Assembly (NCBI GenBank): GCA_900542165.1
Contig: UQMM01000041.1
Coordinates: forward strand, 1-12,760
Length of the DNA stretch: 12,760 nucleotides
Source: an uncultured Collinsella sp.
GTDB lineage: Bacteria; Actinomycetota; Coriobacteriia; Coriobacteriales; Coriobacteriaceae
Direction of reading: 5' to 3'
The notes beneath the pieces were generated by a model. The model was not told the origin of the DNA and ran no database searches. It saw nothing but the letters and a program-made list of their open reading frames with translations. The position numbers were made by a program, and so were the translations under genes. Positions 1 to 6,475 of this stretch are shown piece after piece (the first letter of the stretch is position 1; each line of letters begins with the position of its first letter).

Positions 1-1141
1 GAGCGATGTCCAGCGCCAGGAGGCCGTGCGCGCTATGGCCGCGGCGCTGCGCGACCAGCGCGGCACCGGGCGCAGCAGCTGCGTGGACGGGCGCACGATT
101 GCCGCCTTGGGCGATCGCGCCGAGGCAGCAGGAGCCGATGCGGCCCGCTCGCAGGCGGACTTCCTCAAGCGCCATCTCGCCAGCTCCATCGTGCGCGATT
201 TTGAGTACCTGCGCCTGGTGGGCTTTGGCGGCAAGCCCTGGGTCACACTCGGGCAGAGCTACGGCGGCTTTTTGACGCTGAGCTATCTGTCGCTCTTCCC
301 CGAGGCCGTAGCGGCAAGCTTTACCTGTGGCGGCATTCCGCACGTGCCGGCGAGCGCCAGCGAGGTCTACGCGCACACCTTCCCGCGCATGGCCGCCAAG
401 ACTCAGCAGTATTACGACCGCTACCCCGCCGACGTCGAGCGCGTGGCGGCCCTGGCAGATGCGCTCGAGGCTCAGAAGCCCGTGCTGCCCGACGGCTCGC
501 CGATGACGGTCGAGCGCCTGCAGCTCATGGGCAGCGACTTTGGCATGAAGCCGAGCTTTGAGCGCATGCACTGGATTATCGATCACGCGTTTGTTGATGG
601 CGACGGTACGCTGAGCTGCGGCTCCTCGGTATCCGATAGCTTTTTGATGCGCGCCTTTGAGCGCACCAACACGCACACGAATCCGCTGTACTGGACGCTG
701 CAGGAGTTCATCTACGCCGATGGCGACACCATGCCCATTCGCTGGGCCGCGGCAGAAGAGAAGGCACACCGCGCCGAGTTCGACACGCTCGCGCGCCCGC
801 TCATGTTTACCGGCGAGGCCATGTTCCCGTGGATGTTCGAGCAGATGCCCGAACTTAAGCCGTTTAAGCCCGCGATGGATCTGCTGATGGAAGACACCAG
901 CTGGGACAAGATCTACGACCCGCAGCGCCTGGCCTGCAACGAAGTGCCACTCCAGGCCGCGGTATATTTCGACGACATGTACGTGGATTCGGGCCTGCAG
1001 CTCGATACGCTCAGCCGCGTGGGCAACTCGCATGCCTGGGTGACCAACGAGTTCGAGCACGACGGTCTGCACGGCAGCGTGGTATTCAAGCACCTCTTCG
1101 ACGAAGCCCTCAACCGCGGAGACCTGCGCCGGATCTTCTAG
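1..1141 (+). CDS. Prolyl aminopeptidase-type alpha/beta hydrolase, 5'-truncated by window edge
   Basis: This is a serine peptidase-like alpha/beta hydrolase of the S33 prolyl aminopeptidase group, expected to release N-terminal proline from peptides in the cytoplasm. The reading frame is already open at base 2, so the true start lies outside the window; a GTG at 26 is only an internal possibility. The nucleophile elbow GQSYGG is encoded at about 251-268, with the serine codon at 257-259. Near the C-terminus the segments YFDDMYVD and EHDGLHG supply the likely catalytic Asp and His, in the arrangement known for actinobacterial prolyl aminopeptidases. Together with the missing N-terminus the visible 379 residues fit the family's usual 410-450. 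The gene ends with TAG and converges on proB across a repeat-filled gap. The family call is secure; exact substrate preference is inferred. Confidence 0.85.
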   Translation, partial: SDVQRQEAVRAMAAALRDQRGTGRSSCVDGRTIAALGDRAEAAGADAARSQADFLKRHLASSIVRDFEYLRLVGFGGKPWVTLGQSYGGFLTLSYLSLFPEAVAASFTCGGIPHVPASASEVYAHTFPRMAAKTQQYYDRYPADVERVAALADALEAQKPVLPDGSPMTVERLQLMGSDFGMKPSFERMHWIIDHAFVDGDGTLSCGSSVSDSFLMRAFERTNTHTNPLYWTLQEFIYADGDTMPIRWAAAEEKAHRAEFDTLARPLMFTGEAMFPWMFEQMPELKPFKPAMDLLMEDTSWDKIYDPQRLACNEVPLQAAVYFDDMYVDSGLQLDTLSRVGNSHAWVTNEFEHDGLHGSVVFKHLFDEALNRGDLRRIF

Positions 1142-1150
1142 CTAAGGAGT

Positions 1151-1201
1151 GTCCCAAAGTGCCGGCACAAAAGGAACGTCCCCAAGTGCCGGCAGTGGGA
1201 C
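1151..1201. repeat. Paired TGCCGGCA-containing direct and inverted repeats
   Basis: GTCCCAAAGTGCCGGCA at 1151-1167 is repeated as GTCCCCAAGTGCCGGCA at 1178-1194, 16 of 17 bases identical and 27 bp apart. The TGCCGGCA core is itself a palindrome. The flanks GTCCCA (1151-1156) and TGGGAC (1196-1201) are inverted relative to each other, so the whole block can also fold as one hairpin. It looks like a short dispersed palindromic repeat. No function can be read from it alone. Confidence 0.6.
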
Positions 1202-1216
1202 CCCGCCGCCTCAACG

Positions 1217-1283
1217 AGTTGCGGTGAAATAAGGACTGTTAAAGGCTTTAAAGCCGCCAAACCATCCCTATTTCACCGCAACT
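1217..1283. repeat. Cruciform-type palindromic element
   Basis: AGTTGCGGTGAAATA at 1217-1231 is perfectly complementary to TATTTCACCGCAACT at 1269-1283 (15 bp). After one mismatch, GGA/TCC (1233-1235 with 1265-1267) continue the stem. The enclosed segment contains a second perfect palindrome, GGCTTTAAAGCC, at 1244-1255. There is no T-tract on either side, so this is more like a REP or MITE-type repeat than a terminator. Confidence 0.65.
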
Positions 1284-1331
1284 TACGATATGCCGGCGTT
1301 ACGGCCATCGCAGGTAGAGAACGGAAAGCGA

Positions 1332-1429
1332 AAACGCCCCTAAGCGAGCAAGGTGACGTGAAAGAGGAGGGCATTGACCTTTTGGTCATGCCCGACGATT
1401 GAACGTCAGATTGCCGCTTAGGGGCGTTT
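1332..1429. repeat. Three-tier nested hairpin downstream of proB
   Basis: Outer stem AAACGCCCCTAAGCG (1332-1346) pairs perfectly with CGCTTAGGGGCGTTT (1415-1429) and continues after one bulge as GCAA (1348-1351)/TTGC (1411-1414). Inside, TGACGT (1354-1359) pairs with ACGTCA (1403-1408). A symmetric 9x9 internal loop then leads to the apical hairpin GGGCATTGACC (1369-1379), loop TTTT, GGTCATGCCC (1384-1393), with one bulged T. On the minus strand it starts about 15 bases after the proB stop and ends in GCGTTTTCGCTTT, so it may terminate proB. Its complexity exceeds an ordinary terminator, and a small structured RNA or palindromic mobile element is an alternative. Confidence 0.6.
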
Positions 1430-1443
1430 GCAGCGTCAATTGG

Positions 1444-2571
1444 TTAAGCGAAGACGATTAGGTTATCCCTGTGTATCGCCGGCTTCTCGGCCAAGTTAGC
1501 GAGCAGGCGGTTGCTGGCGATCTGGTCCTGGCGGCGGCCGGCAGCAAGCTCCAGCACGTCCGAATCGGCCTCGGCGATACCGCGGGCGACGACCATACCG
1601 CTCGGATCGCACACATCGAGCACATCGCCCTCGGCAAACTGGCCATCGACCTCGCGAATACCCACCGCAAGCAAGGAAGAGCCACGGCTAACCAGCGCCT
1701 TCGCAGCACCATCATCGACCGTCACCGAGCCATGCGCCTTGTCGCCCAGTGCGATCCACAGCTTGCGGGGTGCGATGTCCAGACGCTCCGCCGGCGGATC
1801 GAACAGCGTGCCCACGCTCTCGCCGCGGGCGAGGCGCACGAGCGCATCGGGCTCCTCGCCTGAGCAAATCACGCTCTGAATGCCCGCCGTCATCAGGATG
1901 CGGCTCGCGCGGATCTTGGTAATCATGCCGCCCGTTCCCACCGATGTGGAAGAATCGCCCGCCGAGGCAATAATCTTGGCATCGATCTTATGCACGACAG
2001 GAACAAACTCGGCCGTGGGGTCCTCATGCGGATTGGCAGTATAGAGACCATCGATGTCCGAGAGCGTCACGCACAGATCGGCAGAAACCAGGCAGCTCAC
2101 AAGCGCCGCCAGTGTGTCGTTGTCGCCAAACTTGATCTCATCGACAGTAACGGTATCGTTCTCGTTGACGACCGGCACCACGCCAAGCTCCACCAGGCGC
2201 AGCAGGGCGTCGCGCGCGTGCAGGTAGGACGTACGGCGCGCCGTGTCGTGACGCGTGAGCAGCACGAGCGAGGTGAGCAGGTCGCGCGCATGAAACTCCT
2301 CGTCGTAGGCCGACGAGATGATGCACTGGCCGGCCGAAGCGCAGGCCTGCAGGCTCGGCAGGTCGCCGACCGGCTTACGGTCGAAGCCCAGCACGGGATA
2401 GCCACAGGCGATAGCGCCCGAGCTCACCACGACCAGACGCCAGCCGAGCTTGCGCAGCGCTGCGGCCTGATCGGCAAGCCCGCCGATAAAGGCGCGGTTG
2501 ACCTTGCCGTCGGCGCCCACCACCGTGGACGAGCCGATCTTTACCACCATCGTTTTATAAGAAGTCGTCAT
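1444..2571 (-). CDS. proB: Glutamate 5-kinase
   Basis: ProB phosphorylates L-glutamate with ATP to gamma-glutamyl phosphate, the first and feedback-controlled step of proline synthesis in the cytoplasm. The 375-residue length is normal for the two-domain form. An N-terminal amino-acid-kinase domain shows VKIGSS (10-15), VSSGAI (49-54), NEND (137-140), FGDND (148-152), SDIDGLY (171-177) and GTGGM (212-216). A C-terminal PUA domain covers roughly 270-355. Some positions are unusual, for example IACGYPVLGF after the SSGAI motif and CASAGQ where AAVGQ is common. proA is not adjacent. The gene starts 103 bp after the pncB stop, and a hairpin overlaps that stop, so expression may be separate from or attenuated relative to pncB. 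Confidence 0.95.
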   Translation of the reverse strand: MTTSYKTMVVKIGSSTVVGADGKVNRAFIGGLADQAAALRKLGWRLVVVSSGAIACGYPVLGFDRKPVGDLPSLQACASAGQCIISSAYDEEFHARDLLTSLVLLTRHDTARRTSYLHARDALLRLVELGVVPVVNENDTVTVDEIKFGDNDTLAALVSCLVSADLCVTLSDIDGLYTANPHEDPTAEFVPVVHKIDAKIIASAGDSSTSVGTGGMITKIRASRILMTAGIQSVICSGEEPDALVRLARGESVGTLFDPPAERLDIAPRKLWIALGDKAHGSVTVDDGAAKALVSRGSSLLAVGIREVDGQFAEGDVLDVCDPSGMVVARGIAEADSDVLELAAGRRQDQIASNRLLANLAEKPAIHRDNLIVFA

Positions 2572-2642
2572 ACGTCAAACCAATCGAGTGTTGAGCAGGC
2601 GGGCGAGCTGGAGCAGCCGGGGCACCCGGTGCGGGACGGACG

Positions 2643-2681
2643 AAAATGATCCGTTTTCCTCCGTCCCCTTCGGATCATTTT
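2643..2681 (-). terminator. Hairpin overlapping the pncB stop codon
   Basis: AAAATGATCCG (2643-2653) and CGGATCATTTT (2671-2681) form a perfect 11-bp stem with a 17-nt loop; on the minus strand the stem ends in ATTTT. The right arm includes the pncB stop (2675-2677). A second inverted repeat, GGGACGGA (2633-2640) with TCCGTCCC (2660-2667), interlocks with it: its left arm lies outside the first hairpin and its right arm in that hairpin's loop. The two therefore exclude each other or form a pseudoknot. A terminator with an alternative fold, or a dispersed palindromic repeat, would both fit. Confidence 0.5.
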
Positions 2682-4180
2682 GCCCAGGGGAAGGCCGAAG
2701 CCGCGGCCATGTTCTTGCGCACGAGCTCGTCGCGCACCTGAGCCAGGCCCTGCTCCATGCCCACCACATAGGTCTGCGGGTACAGGAAGCGCTTGAAAGC
2801 TGCGTCCAGATGATCGAGCGCCCAAGCACAGCGCTCGCGCGCGTCCTGGATGCTCTCACGCGGAGCCACCGCACTGCCATCGCGCACGATCGGCACCAGC
2901 AGCTCGCGATACTCAAGTTCGGACACGTCGGTCACCAGGGCGGCATCATTCACGGCCACGAGGGTATTGCCGCGCGCGGCGCCCTCCCCCGCCAGATGGT
3001 CCTCGTCGTAGATCATGTCGCAGACTGGGCCGCCAAAGCCGTCGTAATAACGGCGCACGCGTTGCACACCCGGGATCGTGCGCTTATAGGGCTGCTCGGA
3101 GAGCTTGACCACCGGCGTCCATGGATCTGTCTCGCTCGCACGGCGGGCGGAAAGCTTGTACACGCCACCCAGCGCCGGCTGGTCATAGCAGGTCGCGAGC
3201 TTGGTACCCACGCCAAAGCTATCGATGGGCGCGCCCTGGTCCAGCAGCGACTGAATCGTGTACTCGTCAAGATCGTTGGAAACCGAGATCCCCACATAGG
3301 GCAGGCCCTCGGCATCAAAACGGCCGCGAACATACTTGGAGAGCTTGGCGAGGTCGCCGGAGTCGATGCGAATAGCCGACAGACGCTCGCCCACCGCCTC
3401 CATCTCCTTGGCAACCGTAATGGCATGCTCGCAGCCCTCGCGCACGTCATAGGTGTCGATGAGCAGCGTACAGTTCTTGGGGCTCGACTTGGCAAAGGCG
3501 CGGAAGGCCTCGAGCTCGGAATCGAAGCTCATCACCCAGCTGTGCGCATGCGTGCCAAAGACGGGAATACCATAGCGGCGGCCGGCGAGCACATTGGACG
3601 TAGAGGAGCAGCCGGCAACGTAGCTCGCGCGCGCAACGGCCAGGCCGCCATCGGCACCTTGGGCGCGGCGCAGGCCAAACTCCGCCACGGGGCGACCGTC
3701 GGCGGCGAGCACCACGCGCGCCGTCTTGGTGGCGACAAGCGTCTGGAACCCGACGATGTTGAGCAGCGCCGTCTCAAGCAGCTGGCACTCGAGCGCAGGA
3801 CCGGTGACGCGCACCATGGGCTCGCGCGGAAAGACGAGCTCGCCCTCGGGGACGGCGTCGATATTTACATGCGCACGAAAATCGCGCAGGTAGTCGAGGA
3901 ATGCGGACTTGAACATCGCGCCGCCGGCAGGGGCCTCAAGCGAGGCGAGGTAGTCGATATCCTCGGGCGTAAAGCGCAGGTTCTCGACGAGCTCGGGCAG
4001 CTCGGCGGTGCCACACATGACGGCATAGGCGCTGCCAAAGGGATGGTCGCGGTAAAACGCGGTAAAACAACCCTGCTCATTGGCCTTGCCGCTCTCCCAC
4101 AGGCCCTGGGCCATAGTGAGCTCGTACAGATCGGTGAGCATTGCAATGTCGGTGGGATGCGAGATGTCGGTCAAAGCCAT
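2675..4180 (-). CDS. pncB: Nicotinate phosphoribosyltransferase
   Basis: PncB joins nicotinate to PRPP, with ATP hydrolysis, to give nicotinate mononucleotide in the Preiss-Handler NAD salvage pathway. The protein is 501 aa, in the usual range. It begins with the typical TDLYELTMAQ segment (16-25) and has ETALLNIVGFQTLVATKTAR (136-155), the GTHAHSW segment (209-215) that holds the phospho-acceptor histidine region of characterised enzymes, IDTYD (241-245) and RIDSGD (271-276). ATG at 4180 is chosen because GAAAGG stands 7 nt upstream; an in-frame start at 4237 would add 19 residues without family resemblance. It lies 84 bp downstream of the tail-anchored protein gene, so co-transcription is possible. 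The long open frame on the opposite strand is only its GC-driven shadow. Confidence 0.95.
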   Translation of the reverse strand: MALTDISHPTDIAMLTDLYELTMAQGLWESGKANEQGCFTAFYRDHPFGSAYAVMCGTAELPELVENLRFTPEDIDYLASLEAPAGGAMFKSAFLDYLRDFRAHVNIDAVPEGELVFPREPMVRVTGPALECQLLETALLNIVGFQTLVATKTARVVLAADGRPVAEFGLRRAQGADGGLAVARASYVAGCSSTSNVLAGRRYGIPVFGTHAHSWVMSFDSELEAFRAFAKSSPKNCTLLIDTYDVREGCEHAITVAKEMEAVGERLSAIRIDSGDLAKLSKYVRGRFDAEGLPYVGISVSNDLDEYTIQSLLDQGAPIDSFGVGTKLATCYDQPALGGVYKLSARRASETDPWTPVVKLSEQPYKRTIPGVQRVRRYYDGFGGPVCDMIYDEDHLAGEGAARGNTLVAVNDAALVTDVSELEYRELLVPIVRDGSAVAPRESIQDARERCAWALDHLDAAFKRFLYPQTYVVGMEQGLAQVRDELVRKNMAAASAFPWAK

Positions 4181-4264
4181 GGGGCGACCTTTCGGATGTG
4201 TGGTGCAGAATTTGAGGGTTGGACGAGAGCAGAGCATGCGGACATGACGCCCGATGCGAGTCGG

Positions 4265-4723
4265 TTAGAGCAGGCCCATGCTGGTCAGGATCGTGTAGCC
4301 CATAAAGATGACAAACGCGATGAGGGCAAGGACAATGATGATTTTTTGAGCCGGCGCCATGCCAGGGATCTCGTTCTCGCCCATAGGCTCCTTGGAGGTA
4401 ACCATGCGCTGGGCAAAGGTCATCTCGTCACGGCTCGGCTTGGGCTCGACGGACTTGGGACGGGCGGCCTTTTTAGGCTGAGGTTTGGGCGCGGCAGGTG
4501 CAGGCTTCGCAGCAGCGGGCTTGGGTGCGGGCGCGGGCGCCGATGCGGATGCGGCGTTCGCGGCGGCCTCCTCGGCCTTCGCACGCTCGGCACGCAGGGC
4601 AGCCAGCTCCTCACGCTCGCGACGGGCCTCTTCCCGAGCCTCGCGGCGGGCCTTCTCAGCGCGGAGCTCTTCCAACTCGGCGCGCTCCTCGTCGGACAAT
4701 GGTTGGGACTCAAGCTCGGCCAT
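4265..4723 (-). CDS. Small tail-anchored Ala/Pro-rich membrane protein, function unknown
   Basis: I do not recognise this 152-residue protein as a named family. Residues about 7-55 are almost all Glu, Ala, Arg and Lys and should form a long charged helix or coiled coil. Residues about 56-95 are a low-complexity Ala/Pro/Lys linker. A compact segment with TFAQRMVTSKEPMGENEIPG follows. The C-terminus is a single hydrophobic membrane span, IIIVLALIAFVIFMGYTIL, leaving almost no residues beyond it, so the long charged part probably faces the cytoplasm. There is no signal peptide. ATG at 4723 is preferred over an upstream start at 4759 because AAAGGG lies about 8 nt before it and the upstream codons fall in the tRNA terminator. 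It lies between tRNA-Ala and pncB on the same strand. Confidence 0.8.
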   Translation of the reverse strand: MAELESQPLSDEERAELEELRAEKARREAREEARREREELAALRAERAKAEEAAANAASASAPAPAPKPAAAKPAPAAPKPQPKKAARPKSVEPKPSRDEMTFAQRMVTSKEPMGENEIPGMAPAQKIIIVLALIAFVIFMGYTILTSMGLL

Positions 4724-4741
4724 GATATAGCCCTTTCTTTT

Positions 4742-4773
4742 AAAAAAAGCCGCCGACACAATGTCAGCGGCTT
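4742..4773 (-). terminator. Intrinsic terminator of tRNA-Ala
   Basis: On the minus strand AAGCCGCTGACA pairs with TGTCGGCGGCTT (one G-U pair, 12 bp) around a 3-nt loop and is followed by a run of seven T. It starts 14 bases after the tRNA 3' end. The T-run continues directly into the ribosome binding site of the next gene, so read-through from the tRNA promoter could feed that gene. Confidence 0.9.
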
Positions 4774-4787
4774 ATCAAATCCATGGG

Positions 4788-4860
4788 TGGAGACGAAGGG
4801 AGTCGAACCCTCGGCCTCTGCCATGCGACGGCAGCGCTCTCCCAACTGAGCTACGTCCCC
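4788..4860 (-). tRNA. tRNA-Ala (anticodon CGC)
   Basis: The minus strand folds into a standard 73-nt cloverleaf. The acceptor stem is GGGGACG/CGTCTCC with the G3-U70 wobble that identifies alanine tRNAs. The D arm is AGCTCAGTTGGGAGAGC, the anticodon stem CTGCC/GGCAG with the 7-nt loop GTCGCAT (anticodon CGC, reading GCG), and the T arm GAGGG-TTCGACT-CCCTT, followed by discriminator A. The three bases after the discriminator are CCC, so the CCA end is not encoded and must be added. GCG is a plausible common codon in this GC-rich genome. Confidence 0.97.
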
Positions 4861-4873
4861 AGGACAAGTCGAT

Positions 4874-4901
4874 ATTTTACCTACGGCTCGCCAACTGTCA
4901 A
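4874..4901 (-). promoter_or_regulatory. Sigma-70-type promoter for tRNA-Ala
   Basis: On the minus strand a perfect TTGACA (4896-4901) is followed by a 16-nt spacer and TAAAAT (4874-4879). The predicted start would be a few bases before the mature tRNA 5' end at 4860. This is the best-matching promoter in the window, as expected for a stable RNA. Confidence 0.8.
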
Positions 4902-4966
4902 CGCCCAATAACCAGTCTTTTTGGGACGCGGCTATTTTGACAACTTTTCGAACAGGCGATCCTCTC

Positions 4967-5001
4967 GATGATTTTTTAATCCCCGTCCCAGAAAAATCAT
5001 C
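4967..5001 (-). terminator. AT-rich hairpin downstream of the radical SAM gene
   Basis: GATGATTTTT (4967-4976) and AAAAATCATC (4992-5001) form a perfect 10-bp stem with a 15-nt loop. The hairpin starts 10 bases after the radical SAM stop codon. The stem is AT-rich and its loop carries GGGAC on the minus strand. This resembles the other 3'-end hairpins in the window more than a classic GC-stem terminator. Confidence 0.5.
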
Positions 5002-5011
5002 AGCGTGCGCT

Positions 5012-5950
5012 CTACTTTGCGCTGGTGAGGACGCCGGTGGTGTCGAAGGCGGGGGTGAAGCTCTCGTCTACCGCGCCGCCCTCTTGCCAGAACATCGTCG
5101 TAAAACCCAGGTCGTCGGCATGGTCGAGCACCTGCTCGTACTCCTCACGCGTCACGGCGCGTGCCAGGTCGCCGCCCTGCTCGCGCATGAGCGCATTGGG
5201 CGTGTACTGGTTCATAACCGAGATCGGCACGTCGCCCACCGTCTGCCACACCAGGTCCAGCACGCGACACGAATCGTCTGCATGCCCCGGAAGCACCAGG
5301 TGACGCACGATCATGCCACGCTTCATAAGCCCGTCCTCGTCCACCAACTCTCCCCCGCGGCGCTCGATCTCGCGCGCCATCTGGGCCAGACCCGACACGG
5401 CCACACGCGGGTAATCCTTTATATGGGAGAGCGACTGCGCAAGCCCGGCATCGGCATATTTAAAGTCGGTGAGCCACACATCGACCAGGTCGCCCAGCGC
5501 CGCCACGGCACTCGCGCGCTCGTAACCACTCGTGTTGTAGACGATTGGGATAACCAGTCCGCGCGCCCGTGCCGCGGCAATCGCGGCAGGCAACAGGTGC
5601 GCATAGTGCGTCGCCGTCACCAAATTGATGTTGTTGGCACCCTGGTCCTGCAGTTCCAGCATAATCTCGACCAGGCGCTCAGGCGAAATCTCAAGGCCAA
5701 AATTGCCGGTCGAGATCTCGTGGTTCTGGCAGTAGATACATTTGAGCGAGCAGCCGCTAAAGAAGATCGTGCCCGAACCGGCCTCGCCCGAGATAGGCGG
5801 CTCCTCCCACATATGAAGCGCGGCGCGGGCCACCTTGAGCGTGTCGTTAGCACCGCAGACGCCGTGCGCGCCCTCATCGCGCGCCGCACCGCAACGGCGC
5901 GGACACAAATGGCAGGCGGGCGAAAAAAGTTCGGTCAACGACGTCGGCAT
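5012..5950 (-). CDS. Radical SAM protein of the PflX (COG1313) type
   Basis: This is a cytoplasmic 312-residue radical SAM enzyme of the group annotated as PflX or pyruvate formate-lyase activating-enzyme-like. The [4Fe-4S]/SAM motif is FSGCSLKCIYCQN with C67, C71 and C74. An additional cysteine set sits N-terminally (CHLCPRRC with C13, C16, C20, and GVCG with C32), as is usual for this group. Family segments YNTSGYE, VWLTDFKYAD, LVLPGH and MNQYTP follow in order. ATG at 5950 is preferred because TTGGAG stands 9 nt upstream; an in-frame TTG at 5965 has no ribosome binding site. The true substrate of the family is not established, and no glycyl-radical enzyme gene is next to it here, so an activase role cannot be inferred. 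Confidence 0.88.
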   Translation of the reverse strand: MPTSLTELFSPACHLCPRRCGAARDEGAHGVCGANDTLKVARAALHMWEEPPISGEAGSGTIFFSGCSLKCIYCQNHEISTGNFGLEISPERLVEIMLELQDQGANNINLVTATHYAHLLPAAIAAARARGLVIPIVYNTSGYERASAVAALGDLVDVWLTDFKYADAGLAQSLSHIKDYPRVAVSGLAQMAREIERRGGELVDEDGLMKRGMIVRHLVLPGHADDSCRVLDLVWQTVGDVPISVMNQYTPNALMREQGGDLARAVTREEYEQVLDHADDLGFTTMFWQEGGAVDESFTPAFDTTGVLTSAK

Positions 5951-6066
5951 AAAACCATGCTCCAAAACAACGATTCAGCAGCTCAAACGTAAAGGGATCA
6001 ACCCCACAGACGGCTCGAGCCCAAGGCGCCGTAATCGTCCGACACGATTTTTGTAATGTCAAGACT

Positions 6067-6245
6067 GGAATCGATAAAGTGCCGCTTTATGATGTAGGTA
6101 TTCCGCCCCCCGCGGAGCAACTGGGTGAACCGTCGCGTTTATTTAGGGAGCCCACACAGTCGTACCTAGTACAGGTATCCTTCGTTGTTAAGGACGCTGG
6201 AACAGTCGATGAGGGCACCCACCTGTTTTAGGTGGGTTCATTTTC
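6067..6245 (+). ncRNA. Candidate structured RNA or leader ending in an intrinsic terminator
   Basis: Several stems are visible on the plus strand. ATAAAG/CTTTAT (6074-6079, 6085-6090) is nested in GGAAT/ATTCC (6067-6071, 6100-6104). TTCCGC/GCGGAG (6101-6106, 6112-6117) encloses a five-C loop, and TCCTT/AAGGA is at 6178-6194. TACCT (6163-6167) can pair either with AGGTA at 6173-6177 or, as TACCTA (6163-6168), with TAGGTA at 6095-6100. The 3' end is the terminator at 6217-6237. TGGGTG (6122-6127) is complementary to CACCCA (6216-6221) in that terminator's left arm, so an antiterminator fold is possible. I do not recognise a known riboswitch or 6S/SRP/tmRNA consensus. It may be a free small RNA or a control leader. 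Confidence 0.4.
6217..6245 (+). terminator. Intrinsic terminator upstream of the WecA-like gene
   Basis: ACCCACCT (6217-6224), loop GTTTT, AGGTGGGT (6230-6237) forms a perfect 8-bp GC-rich stem, followed by TCATTTTC. It lies about 230 bp before the WecA-like start codon, so it ends a short upstream transcript rather than the radical SAM gene, which points away. Confidence 0.65.
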
Positions 6246-6256
6246 GTAACGTGGGG

Positions 6257-6283
6257 GGTGGTTTTCTTTTGCCGAAAATCACC
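6257..6283 (+). repeat. Hairpin in the upstream region of the WecA-like gene
   Basis: GGTGGTTTTC (6257-6266) pairs with GAAAATCACC (6274-6283), 10 bp with one G-U pair, around TTTTGCC. It directly follows the terminator at 6217-6245. It may be a second termination element or part of the WecA-like mRNA leader. Confidence 0.4.
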
Positions 6284-6475
6284 ATTACAGTCCATATGGA
6301 TCCCCGCCGGCATCCCGACAAGCCATCGACAACATCCCAATATCTGGTAAGCGCGTGATTATCGCTGCGTGCAATTCCATGCACCCCCCTTGGTCGAGTA
6401 TTATGGTTCGGCTATGCCCTTTGCGCATGGCGTTCTTCTGACCTTTTCCTTCGACGCTTGGCGGTTTTTAGATTC

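Larger units (their letters stand above)
1142..1443. other. Repeat-filled convergent intergenic gap
   Basis: No credible gene lies in these 302 bases between two converging genes. The stretch is occupied almost entirely by three separate palindromic structures, listed individually: a direct/inverted repeat pair at 1151-1201, a cruciform-type element at 1217-1283 and a nested multi-hairpin at 1332-1429. The last of these is placed to serve as the 3' end of proB on the minus strand. Confidence 0.8.
5951..6475. other. Divergent intergenic region with candidate RNA
   Basis: This 525-bp gap separates the divergent radical SAM and WecA-like genes. No credible protein gene is present. It contains a 10-bp palindrome GGCTCGAGCC (6012-6021), a candidate structured RNA ending in a terminator (6067-6245), a hairpin at 6257-6283 and, presumably, the promoters of both genes. 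A weak promoter-like pair before the RNA is TTGTAA (6051-6056) with TAAAGT (6075-6080), 18-bp spacing. TATTAT at 6399-6404 is a possible -10 box for the WecA-like gene, without a convincing -35. Confidence 0.6.

Noticed and set aside
2588..4849. Very long plus-strand open frame of about 753 codons
   Set aside because: It is antisense to pncB and the tail-anchored gene and even runs through tRNA-Ala. It has no ribosome binding site or recognisable domain and is explained by GC-biased codons leaving the opposite frame open.
4420..4908. Minus-strand frame whose product includes VAQLGERCRRMAEAEGSTP
   Set aside because: That peptide is the well-known artefact of translating a tRNA gene; the frame runs through tRNA-Ala and its terminator.
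4937..5992. Plus-strand open frame of 351 codons opposite the radical SAM gene
   Set aside because: The minus strand encodes all radical SAM motifs; the plus frame is an antisense shadow.
6034..6052. Possible terminator ATCGT/ACGAT followed by T-run
   Set aside because: A five-pair stem with three A-T pairs is too weak, and no plus-strand gene ends here.
6116..6245. T-box leader, suggested by CTGGGTGAACCGTCGCG before a terminator
   Set aside because: The diagnostic GGGTGGNACCGCG bulge sequence is not matched and the downstream gene is not an amino acid or tRNA-charging gene.
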